From the NCBI GenBank assembly GCA_036263655.1, contig DATAGP010000060.1, positions 1-64,000 on the forward strand: 64,000 bases of DNA, in the 5' to 3' direction. The position numbers were made by a program, and so were the translations under genes. Of the stretch, positions 57,788 through 64,000 are shown piece after piece. The stretch is from Schlegelella_A sp036263655 (GTDB lineage: Bacteria; Pseudomonadota; Gammaproteobacteria; Burkholderiales; Burkholderiaceae_C). The notes under the pieces are model-generated. The model saw only the letters and a list, made by a program, of their open reading frames with translations. It was not told the DNA's origin and made no database searches. Position 1 is the first letter of the stretch; each line of letters opens with the position of its first letter.

Positions 57788-57850
57788 TCAGCGAGCCCTG
57801 GGCGGGCCAAGAAGAAGAAGAAGCAGTGCCGAACGAATCGCGGAAATCAC
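57788..57850 (-). CDS. leuL: leu leader peptide (six consecutive Leu codons)
   Basis: A 20-codon frame from GTG 57850 to TGA 57788. It encodes VISAIRSALLLLLLGPPRAR, with Leu codons CTG and five CTT in a row at positions 9-14. It stands 30 nt before the attenuator terminator of leuA, the classical layout for ribosome-mediated attenuation. Slow decoding of these codons at low leucyl-tRNA would stall the ribosome and change the RNA fold. The start is inferred: no Shine-Dalgarno sequence is visible, and a TATATT box 7-12 nt upstream suggests a leaderless or near-leaderless transcript. Confidence 0.75.
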   Translation of the reverse strand: MISAIRSALLLLLLGPPRAR

Positions 57851-57856
57851 CGGATC

Positions 57857-57862
57857 AATATA
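57857..57862 (-). promoter_or_regulatory. possible -10 box of the leu leader transcript
   Basis: TATATT on the minus strand in the gap after pssA. A start 6-7 nt downstream would fall at or next to the GTG of the leader peptide. The matching -35 region lies within the end of pssA and is weak. Confidence 0.4.
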
Positions 57863-57873
57863 GCACGGGCGTT

Positions 57874-58695
57874 TCAACGATGGAGCCCTTGTTCGTCCGG
57901 CTCGTCGGTGGATGTTGCAATCACGCTCACCGGCTTGCCCTTCAGGCGCTTCCACAGGTAGACGCCGTAGCCGGACACGCCGTAGATGACGAACAGCGCG
58001 AACAGCGTCGCCGGGACGTGGATGTTGATGACGGCGATGCCGAGCGCGATCAGGACGATGACGACGAACGGGACCGAGCGCTTCAGGCTGAGGTCCTTGA
58101 AGCTGTAGAACGGGACGTTGGTCACCATCGTGAGGCCGGCATAGAGCGTCAGGCCGAAGGTGAGCCAGGCCAGCCACGGGCCCTCCGTCTGTCCGACGAA
58201 GCCCTGATCGTTCATCAGCCAGATGAAGCCCATCACCAGGGCGGCCGCCGCCGGACTGGGCAGGCCCTGGAAGAACCGCCTGTCGACGACGCCGATGTTG
58301 GTGTTGAACCGGGCCAGGCGCAGCGCCGTGCAGGAGCAGTACACGAACGCGGCGATCCATCCCGGCTTGCCGAGCGTGCGCAGCGTCCATTCGTAGGCGA
58401 TCAGCGCCGGCGCCGCGCCGAACGAGACCATGTCCGAGAGCGAGTCCATCTGCTCGCCGAACACGCTCTGCGTCTTCGTCATGCGGGCGACGCGCCCGTC
58501 CAGGCTGTCGAGCACCATGGCGGCGAAGACGCCGTAGGCCGACTGCTCGAATCGACCGTTCATCGCCATCACGACGGCATAGAAGCCGCCGAACAGCGCC
58601 CCCAGCGTGAACAGGTTCGGCAGGATGTAGACGCCCTTGCGACGCGGCCGAGGCGGTGGCTCGGCCGGCGTCGACGGGGTCACGATCTCTGCCAT
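57874..58695 (-). CDS. pssA: CDP-diacylglycerol-serine O-phosphatidyltransferase
   Basis: An integral membrane enzyme that makes phosphatidylserine, the precursor of phosphatidylethanolamine. The 273-residue protein has the CDP-alcohol phosphotransferase motif DGRVARMTKTQSVFGEQMDS (D-G-x2-A-R-x8-G-x3-D) and several transmembrane helices (for example VPFVVIVLIALGIAVINIHV). It lies 16 nt after ilvC, a common betaproteobacterial arrangement. Its stop is 24 nt before the leader peptide start, so read-through from ilvBHC-pssA into leuA would also meet the attenuator. Confidence 0.95.
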   Translation of the reverse strand: MAEIVTPSTPAEPPPRPRRKGVYILPNLFTLGALFGGFYAVVMAMNGRFEQSAYGVFAAMVLDSLDGRVARMTKTQSVFGEQMDSLSDMVSFGAAPALIAYEWTLRTLGKPGWIAAFVYCSCTALRLARFNTNIGVVDRRFFQGLPSPAAAALVMGFIWLMNDQGFVGQTEGPWLAWLTFGLTLYAGLTMVTNVPFYSFKDLSLKRSVPFVVIVLIALGIAVINIHVPATLFALFVIYGVSGYGVYLWKRLKGKPVSVIATSTDEPDEQGLHR

Positions 58696-58711
58696 CGCGA
58701 CGAAGGGCGGA

Positions 58712-59728
58712 TCAGTTGCGCGACTGGTCGACCAGCCGGTTCTTCTTGATCCACGGCATCATCGCCCGCAGCTTCTCGCCTACCACCTCGATCTGCGACT
58801 CGGCCATCAGCCGGCGCTTGCTCATCAGGGTGGGCGCCCCGGCCCGGTTCTCGATGATGAAGCTCTTGGCGTACTCGCCGGTCTGGATGTCCTTCAGCAT
58901 CGTCTTCATCTTCGCGCGTGTCTGCTCGTCGATGATCTTGGGCCCGCTGACGTACTCCCCGTACTCGGCATTGTTCGAGATCGAGTAGTTCATGTTGGCG
59001 ATACCGCCTTCATAGATCAGGTCGACGATCAGCTTCAGCTCGTGCAGACACTCGAAGTAGGCCATCTCCGGCGCATAGCCTGCCTCCACCAGCGTGTCGA
59101 AACCGGCCTTGATCAGCTCGACGGTGCCGCCGCAGAGAACGGCCTGCTCGCCGAACAGGTCGGTTTCGGTCTCCTCGCGGAAATTGGTCTCGATGACGCC
59201 CGCCTTGCCTCCTCCGTTGGCGGCCGCATAGCTCAGGGCAAGGTCGCGCGCCTTGCCCGACTTGTCGGCGTGCACGGCGATCAGGTGCGGCACGCCGCCG
59301 CCCTGGGTGTAGGTCGAGCGCACGGTGTGGCCTGGCGCCTTCGGCGCCACCATCCACACGTCCAGGTCGGCGCGTGGAACCACCTGCCCGTAGTGCACGT
59401 TGAACCCGTGCGCGAAGGCGAGCGAGGCGCCCTGCTTGATGTTCGGCTCGACGTCGTCCTTGTAGACGGTGGCGATCTGCTCGTCGGGCAGCAGCATCAT
59501 GACCACGTCGGCGTTCTTGACGGCCTCGCCGACCTCGGCCACCTTCAGCTTGGCCGCCTCGGCCTTGGCCCATGACGCGCCGCCCTTGCGCAGGCCGACG
59601 GTGACCCGGACGCCGCTGTCCGACAGGTTCTGCGCGTGGGCGTGCCCCTGCGAGCCGTAGCCGACGATGGTGACGTTCTTGCCTTTGACGAGGCTCAGGT
59701 CCGCGTCCTTGTCGTAGTAAACCTTCAT
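58712..59728 (-). CDS. ilvC: ketol-acid reductoisomerase (NADP)
   Basis: It isomerises and reduces acetolactate or acetohydroxybutyrate in valine and isoleucine synthesis. The 338-residue class I enzyme has the NADP motif VGYGSQGHAHAQNL (23-35), KAPGHTVRSTYTQGGG, and the helical C-terminal domain with metal ligands in GYAPEMAYFECLHELKLIVD. The start ATG 59728 (MKVYYDKDADLS) is the family start, and the upstream extension to 59776 is not used. It follows ilvH by 25 nt. Confidence 0.98.
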   Translation of the reverse strand: MKVYYDKDADLSLVKGKNVTIVGYGSQGHAHAQNLSDSGVRVTVGLRKGGASWAKAEAAKLKVAEVGEAVKNADVVMMLLPDEQIATVYKDDVEPNIKQGASLAFAHGFNVHYGQVVPRADLDVWMVAPKAPGHTVRSTYTQGGGVPHLIAVHADKSGKARDLALSYAAANGGGKAGVIETNFREETETDLFGEQAVLCGGTVELIKAGFDTLVEAGYAPEMAYFECLHELKLIVDLIYEGGIANMNYSISNNAEYGEYVSGPKIIDEQTRAKMKTMLKDIQTGEYAKSFIIENRAGAPTLMSKRRLMAESQIEVVGEKLRAMMPWIKKNRLVDQSRN

Positions 59729-59753
59729 ATCGTTCTCTCCAGATGGGGGTGCG

Positions 59754-60245
59754 TCAGACGCGAAGAATGCGTTCACCGCGGCCGATTCCGCTCGAGCCGG
59801 TGCGCACCGTCTCGAGGATGACGCTGCGGTCGATGGCTTCGAGAAAGGCGTCGAGCTTGCCGGCGTCGCCGGTCAGCTCGAGCGTGTAGCTCTTCTCGGT
59901 GACGTCGATGATGCGGCCGCGGAAGATCTCCGCCATCCGCTTCATCTCGTCCCGCTCCTTGCCGACGGCGCGCACCTTGATCAGCATGAGCTCCCGCTCC
60001 GTGTAGGCGCCCTCGGTCAGGTCGACCACCTTCACGACCTCGATCAGCCGGTTGAGATGCTTGGTGATCTGCTCGATCACCTCGTCGGAGCCGGTGGTGA
60101 CGATCGTCATGCGCGACAGCGACGGGTCCTCGGTCGGCGCGACGGTGAGCGTCTCGATGTTGTAGCCGCGGGCCGAGAAGAGGCCGACGACGCGGGACAG
60201 CGCCCCCGGCTCGTTCTCGATGAGGACGGCGATGATGTGCTTCAC
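59754..60245 (-). CDS. ilvH: acetolactate synthase small (regulatory) subunit
   Basis: The ACT-domain subunit that gives valine feedback control to acetolactate synthase. The 163-residue protein from GTG 60245 has the ACT motif HIIAVLIENEPGALSRVVGL and FSARGYNIETLTV, then EITKH-type and C-terminal domains. The start GTG overlaps the ilvB stop (GTGA). The frame is open upstream in ilvB, but that is a shadow. Confidence 0.96.
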   Translation of the reverse strand: MKHIIAVLIENEPGALSRVVGLFSARGYNIETLTVAPTEDPSLSRMTIVTTGSDEVIEQITKHLNRLIEVVKVVDLTEGAYTERELMLIKVRAVGKERDEMKRMAEIFRGRIIDVTEKSYTLELTGDAGKLDAFLEAIDRSVILETVRTGSSGIGRGERILRV

Positions 60246-62017
60246 AGGTCCTCCGATCCGAGCAGCATCTCGGTGATGCCCTTGCCGGCCTTGACCATCG
60301 GCCAGACGTTCTCGGTCGGGTCGGTGCGCACGTCGAGGAACACGGTCCGGTCCTTCAGGCGCAACGCCTCGCGAAGCGCCGGCTCGACCTCGGAGGGCTT
60401 GTCGATGCGGATGCCGACGTGGCCGTAGGCCTCGGCCAGCTTGACGAAATCCGGCAGCGCGTCCATGTAGCTGTGCGAGTAGCGCGAGCCGTAGTCGATC
60501 TGCTGCCACTGCCGCACCATGCCCAGGTAGCGGTTGTTGAGCGAGATGATCTTGACCGGCGTCTTGTACTGCAGGCAGGTGGAGAGCTCCTGGATGCACA
60601 TCTGGATCGACCCCTCGCCGGTGATGCAGAACACCTCCGCATCGGGCTTGGCCAGCTTGATGCCCATCGCGTACGGCAGGCCGACGCCCATGGTGCCGAG
60701 CCCGCCGGAGTTGATCCAGCGCCTCGGCTCGTCGAACCCGTAGTACTGGGCCGCCCACATCTGGTGCTGGCCCACGTCGGAGGTCACGTAGGTGTCGATG
60801 TCCCTGGTCAGCTCCCACAGGGTCTCGACGACCTGCTGCGGCTTGATCACGTCGGCGCTCTTGGCATAGGCGAGGCAGTCGCGCTTGCGCCACTCGTTGA
60901 TCTGCGCCCACCAGGGCGACAGACCCTTGACGTCCGGCTTCGACGTCGATTCCCGGATCTGCGTCGTGAGCTCGTGCAGCACGTCCTTCACGTCGCCGAC
61001 GATGGGGATGTCGACACGCACACGCTTCGAGATCGACGACGGGTCGATGTCGACGTGGATGATCTTGCGCTCGACCGAGGCGAAGTGCTTGGGGTTGCCG
61101 ATCACGCGGTCGTCGAAGCGAGCCCCGACGGCGAGCAGGACATCGCAGTTCTGCATCGTCATGTTGGCTTCGTACGTCCCGTGCATGCCGAGCATGCCCA
61201 GGAACTTGGGGTCGCTCGAGGGATAGGCGCCCAGGCCCATCAGCGTGTTCGTGCACGGAAAGCCCAGCAGGTCGACGAGCGCCCGCAGCTCGGCGGACGC
61301 GTTGCCGAGAATGACGCCGCCTCCGGTGTAGATGTAGGGCCGGCGTGCGGACAGAAGCAGCTGCGCCGCCTTGCGGATCTGGCCGCTGTGCCCCTTGCGC
61401 ACGGGGTTGTACGAGCGCATCTCGATGGACGCGGGATAGTGATAGGGCGCGGTCGCCATGGAGACGTCCTTCGGCACGTCGACGACCACGGGCCCCGGCC
61501 GCCCGGTGCGGGCGATGTGGAAGGCGCGCTTCATCGTCGCCGCCAGCTCGCGGACGTCCTTCACGAGGAAGTTGTGCTTGACCACCGGCCGGGTGATGCC
61601 GACCGTGTCGCACTCCTGAAAGGCGTCGAGGCCGATCGCCGGCGTCGGCACCTGGCCGGTGACGATCACCATCGGGATCGAGTCCATGTAGGCCGTGGCG
61701 ATGCCCGTGATGGCGTTGGTCACTCCGGGCCCGGAGGTCACGAGCGCGACACCGACCTCGCCGGTCGCCCGTGCATAGCCGTCGGCGGCGTGCACCGCTG
61801 CCTGCTCGTGCCGGACGAGCACGTGCTGGATGGTGTCCTGCTTGTAGAGCGCGTCGTAGATGTAGAGGACGGCGCCGCCCGGGTAGCCCCACAGGAACTT
61901 GACGTTCTCGGCCTGCAGGCAGCGGACGAGGATTTCGGAGCCGTTCGGGTCCGCTTCGGGAGCCGTGGCCGCGGGCGCCGCGATGGCGCGCTTCAGCGTG
62001 GACGCTGAGGATTCCAT
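60242..62017 (-). CDS. ilvB: acetolactate synthase large (catalytic) subunit
   Basis: A thiamine-diphosphate/FAD enzyme that makes acetolactate and acetohydroxybutyrate. The 591-residue protein has catalytic Glu71 in RHEQAAVHAADGYARA and the ThDP/Mg motif region ITGEGSIQMCIQELSTCLQY with LNNRYLGMVRQWQ. The start ATG 62017 is preferred because AGAGGTG lies 7 nt upstream; GTG 62026 would cover this site. A ~25-residue non-conserved lead precedes the enzyme core. The 248-nt region upstream holds a GC hairpin and no leucine/valine-rich leader peptide. Confidence 0.97.
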   Translation of the reverse strand: MESSASTLKRAIAAPAATAPEADPNGSEILVRCLQAENVKFLWGYPGGAVLYIYDALYKQDTIQHVLVRHEQAAVHAADGYARATGEVGVALVTSGPGVTNAITGIATAYMDSIPMVIVTGQVPTPAIGLDAFQECDTVGITRPVVKHNFLVKDVRELAATMKRAFHIARTGRPGPVVVDVPKDVSMATAPYHYPASIEMRSYNPVRKGHSGQIRKAAQLLLSARRPYIYTGGGVILGNASAELRALVDLLGFPCTNTLMGLGAYPSSDPKFLGMLGMHGTYEANMTMQNCDVLLAVGARFDDRVIGNPKHFASVERKIIHVDIDPSSISKRVRVDIPIVGDVKDVLHELTTQIRESTSKPDVKGLSPWWAQINEWRKRDCLAYAKSADVIKPQQVVETLWELTRDIDTYVTSDVGQHQMWAAQYYGFDEPRRWINSGGLGTMGVGLPYAMGIKLAKPDAEVFCITGEGSIQMCIQELSTCLQYKTPVKIISLNNRYLGMVRQWQQIDYGSRYSHSYMDALPDFVKLAEAYGHVGIRIDKPSEVEPALREALRLKDRTVFLDVRTDPTENVWPMVKAGKGITEMLLGSEDL

Positions 62018-62108
62018 GTTCTTCACCTCTGTGAATTTCTCTGACGAAAAACCATCGGTGCACCTTTCCTCGCCCTCGTGAGGCGGGTGCGGTGCCTGAG
62101 CCGATCGC

Positions 62109-62134
62109 CGTGCCGCCGCGCGTCGGGCGGCACG
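62109..62134. other. GC-rich hairpin in the ilvB 5' region
   Basis: Perfect 9-bp arms, CGTGCCGCC (62109-62117) and GGCGGCACG (62126-62134), around an 8-nt loop, about 92 nt upstream of ilvB. Neither strand has a following T-run, so it is not an intrinsic terminator. It might shape the ilvB leader RNA or be a protein-binding palindrome. The rest of the 62018-62265 gap shows only a weak GATAAT at 62224-62229 (+) that could serve the sigma factor gene. Confidence 0.4.
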
Positions 62135-62265
62135 AGCAATCGAAAACTGTCGTGCAACCGTCGATTATCGCATCCGTGGGACGAGTCCGACGAACGACGA
62201 GGCTTGCTGGTGAACCCGGGTGAGATAATTGCGGTCGCCCGAGCTGCTGCCGAAGGCCCGCTTCC

Positions 62266-62829
62266 TTGGCGACCGACAAAGAACTTTCCGACTTTCTGAA
62301 GAGCGTCGAGAAGCGTGCATGGAAGCGCGCCGTGTACGCCGTCCGGGACCAGGATGCCGCGCTCGACATCGTCCAGGACGCGATGATCCGGCTCTCCGAG
62401 AAGTACTTCGACCGGCCCCCGGCCGAGTTGCCGCTCCTCTTCCAGCGCATCCTCTCGAATGCGACCATGGACTGGTTCCGGCGCCAGAAGGTGCGCTCGC
62501 AGGTCGTGCGGAACTTCTCGGAATTCGAGGCCGGCGGCGAGGACGACTTCGACATCCTCGAGACCCTCGAGGCGCTCGGCGGGCCGCTCCAGTCGGAAAG
62601 CGCCTCCGACTCCGTTTCGCGGGCGCAGATCTTGCAGATCATCGATGTCGAGGTCGCCCAGCTGCCGGCCCGTCAACGCGAGGCGTTTCTCCTGCGTTAC
62701 TGGGAGGAACTCGATGTCGCCGAGACCGCCGCCTCCATGGGGTGTTCGGAAGGGAGCGTCAAGACGCACTGCTCGCGGGCCGTGCACTCCTTGGCGAAGG
62801 CTCTCAAGGCGAAGGGAATCACGCTATGA
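62266..62829 (+). CDS. ECF-like RNA polymerase sigma factor
   Basis: A 187-residue sigma-70-family protein. Region 2 is ALDIVQDAMIRLSEKYF through LLFQRILSNATMDWFRRQKV, and region 4 is LPARQREAFLLRYWEELDVA followed by the HTH MGCSEGSVKTHCSRAVHSLA. There is no N-terminal sigma-70 region 1. The start TTG 62266 (MATDKELSDFLKSVEKRA) matches the family start, with GAAGG ~9 nt upstream. It overlaps the next gene by ATGA and diverges from ilvB. This sigma/DUF3619/DUF3106 order is a recurrent betaproteobacterial cluster, but its regulon is unknown. Confidence 0.88.
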   Translation: MATDKELSDFLKSVEKRAWKRAVYAVRDQDAALDIVQDAMIRLSEKYFDRPPAELPLLFQRILSNATMDWFRRQKVRSQVVRNFSEFEAGGEDDFDILETLEALGGPLQSESASDSVSRAQILQIIDVEVAQLPARQREAFLLRYWEELDVAETAASMGCSEGSVKTHCSRAVHSLAKALKAKGITL

Positions 62830-63266
62830 ACCAGCTCGACAGCTCCTACCGCGGAAGCGCTCGCGACGCCATGGAACTGCGCTTCGCGCGGCGCGTCACC
62901 GCCTGCCTCAGCGAAAGCGCGCGGAAGGTATCACCCGACGTGGACGAGCGGCTGCGTTTCGCGCGCGACAAGGCGCTCCAGGCCGCCCAGCGGGCGCGGC
63001 AGGCCTCCGCGGAGCGCCTCGGCACCACGGCCTCGGGTGCCGCCATCGCCGGCTTCAACCAGTCGCCCTGGTGGTTGCGCTTCGGCGCCATTCTTCCGCT
63101 GATCGTCCTTCTGGCCGGGCTGATGCTGATCCAGGACAGCCAGACCCGGATGCAGGTCTCGATCGCGGCCGAGGTCGACGAGGCACTGCTGGGCGACGAC
63201 CTGCCCATCACCGCCTACCGGGATCCCGGCTTTTCCGAGTTCCTGAAAGCGCCGCCGAACGAATGA
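62826..63266 (+). CDS. DUF3619 single-span membrane protein
   Basis: A 146-residue protein with a cytoplasmic N-terminus (~1-83) rich in Arg/Ala/Glu (ELRFARRVTACLSESARKVS). One transmembrane helix (~85-103, LRFGAILPLIVLLAGLMLI) and a short periplasmic C-terminus follow. Overlapping ATGA junctions to the sigma gene before it and the DUF3106 gene after it suggest fixed stoichiometry. This architecture is what an anti-sigma factor would have, and the gene position supports that idea, but DUF3619 has no established function known to me. Confidence 0.85.
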   Translation: MNQLDSSYRGSARDAMELRFARRVTACLSESARKVSPDVDERLRFARDKALQAAQRARQASAERLGTTASGAAIAGFNQSPWWLRFGAILPLIVLLAGLMLIQDSQTRMQVSIAAEVDEALLGDDLPITAYRDPGFSEFLKAPPNE

Positions 63267-64000
63267 ACCTGTCCCGGATCGCAGGGGCCGCGGCGGCGGC
63301 CCTCCTGGCTGCCGGCGGTGCTCTGGTCGCTGCCCAGCCCTCGCGGTCCGGCGGCACGCCCCCGGCTCCCAGCTCCCTTCAGGCTCCGCAGACCGAGGAA
63401 GGCGTGCGCTGGCAGAGCCTCACGCCGGAGCAGCGGCAGACGCTGGCGCCGCTCGAGCGCGAGTGGCCGTCGATCGATTCGCTGCGCAAGCAGAAGTGGA
63501 TCGCCCTGGCGGCGCGCTTCAAGTCGCTGGGTCCGGCGGAGCAGGCGCGGATCACGACGCGCATGTCGGAGTGGGCGCGTCTCACCCCGGCCGAGCGCGG
63601 CCAGGCCCGGCTGCGCTTCGAGGCGGCGCGCGAAGTGCCCGCGCCCGATCGCAATGCACGGTGGCAGGCGTATCAGGCGCTGCCAGCCGACGCCCGGCAG
63701 CGTCTGGCGGAGCGGGCGGCGTCGGCTCCCAGCGCCGGCGCCGACACGGCCCGGCGCGACGCCCCGCCCAGCCGCTCCTCGTTGCCGCGCGAGGCCAAGG
63801 CGAACGTGGTCCCGAACCCTGCGACCGTGCAGCCCCGGCCGCGGCAGGTCTCCCCCGCGCTCGTCCAGGCGGCCCCCGGTGCGACGACCACCCCCATCAC
63901 CCGCCGGGCGTCGCCGCCGCCGCACCAGCAGACCGGCATGCCCAAGATCGCGGCGACGCCGGAGTTCGTGAACCGCTCCACCCTGTTGCCCAAGCGCGGC
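63263..64000 (+). CDS. DUF3106 periplasmic protein (3' partial)
   Basis: The frame runs from ATG 63263 (overlapping the DUF3619 stop, ATGA) to the end of the window with no stop; 246 codons are visible. A signal peptide (~1-24, ending near LVAAQ) leads to a DUF3106 core with short helical repeats: EEGVRWQSLTPEQRQTLAPL, KWIALAARFKSLGPAEQARI, MSEWARLTPAERGQARLRFE and ARWQAYQALPADARQRLAER. A Pro/Ala/Thr-rich tail follows. The repeated ...W..L.PEQR... pattern resembles Spy/CpxP-like helical periplasmic sensors, which would fit a sigma-factor cassette; this link is inference. Confidence 0.8.
   Translation, partial: MNLSRIAGAAAAALLAAGGALVAAQPSRSGGTPPAPSSLQAPQTEEGVRWQSLTPEQRQTLAPLEREWPSIDSLRKQKWIALAARFKSLGPAEQARITTRMSEWARLTPAERGQARLRFEAAREVPAPDRNARWQAYQALPADARQRLAERAASAPSAGADTARRDAPPSRSSLPREAKANVVPNPATVQPRPRQVSPALVQAAPGATTTPITRRASPPPHQQTGMPKIAATPEFVNRSTLLPKRG

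Noticed and set aside
62023..62055. 10-codon frame MVFRQRNSQR just upstream of ilvB
   Set aside because: It has a purine-rich site before its ATG but lacks branched-chain codons and overlaps the ilvB ribosome-binding site. It is probably chance.

Overview
This is a 64 kb stretch of a GC-rich bacterial chromosome, almost certainly a betaproteobacterium close to the Burkholderiales. The gene orders point that way: ndk-rlmN-pilW-rodZ-ispG-hisS-yfgM-bamB-der-hfq-hflX-hflK-hflC-hisZ-purA, odhA-odhB-lpd-zapE, tig-clpP-clpX-lon and ilvB-ilvH-ilvC-pssA-leuA. There is no rRNA operon, phage, insertion sequence, plasmid function or CRISPR array. Coding density is very high, many junctions overlap by 1 to 4 nt (ATGA, GTGA, TAGTG), and GTG/TTG starts are common. 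No gene-free gap exceeds 300 nt.

Layout: (1) 1-3904 (+): amidase (5' cut by the window), D-amino-acid dehydrogenase and a bifunctional NAD(P)H-hydrate repair enzyme, tightly packed. (2) 3924-23941 (-): SDR dehydrogenase, RNase R, a tRNA-Leu(CAG) lying antisense inside the run, phosphoribosyltransferase, purA, hisZ, a DUF2065 protein, hflC, hflK, hflX, hfq, der, bamB, yfgM, hisS, ispG, rodZ-like, pilW, rlmN, ndk. (3) 24016-27758 (-): a long low-complexity RluB-type pseudouridine synthase, scpB and rluD. (4) 27823-31661: bamD (+), dinG/yoaA-like helicase and a DUF465 protein (-), and a PP2C phosphatase (+). (5) 31705-39159 (-): a periplasmic coiled-coil protein, zapE, lpdA, sucB and sucA. (6) 39337-43901 (-): nitronate monooxygenase, acyl-CoA dehydrogenase, etfA, etfB. 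(7) 43980-44768: tRNA-Leu(TAA), a small membrane/coiled-coil protein, tRNA-Cys and tRNA-Gly. (8) 44877-51020 (-): lon, clpX, clpP, tig, tRNA-Leu(TAG). (9) 51156-54927 (+): hpnCDE squalene genes and an IclR regulator. (10) 54958-62017 (-): pbpG-type D,D-endopeptidase, leuA with its own attenuator, pssA, ilvC, ilvH, ilvB. (11) 62266-64000 (+): ECF-like sigma factor, a DUF3619 membrane protein and a DUF3106 periplasmic protein cut by the window end.

Most of the content is housekeeping: protein quality control, outer-membrane assembly (BamB, BamD), TCA cycle, branched-chain amino acids and translation. The most notable points are: a leu leader peptide with six consecutive Leu codons, a terminator and a built-in competitor arm upstream of leuA; an RNase R gene that has lost its N-terminal helix-turn-helix region and has no ordinary start codon outside the antisense tRNA-Leu; an 8-nt tandem repeat between the coupled hflX and hflK; the overlapping sigma/DUF3619/DUF3106 cassette; and the hpnCDE-iclR block. 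All calls come from reading the sequence; no database search was possible.
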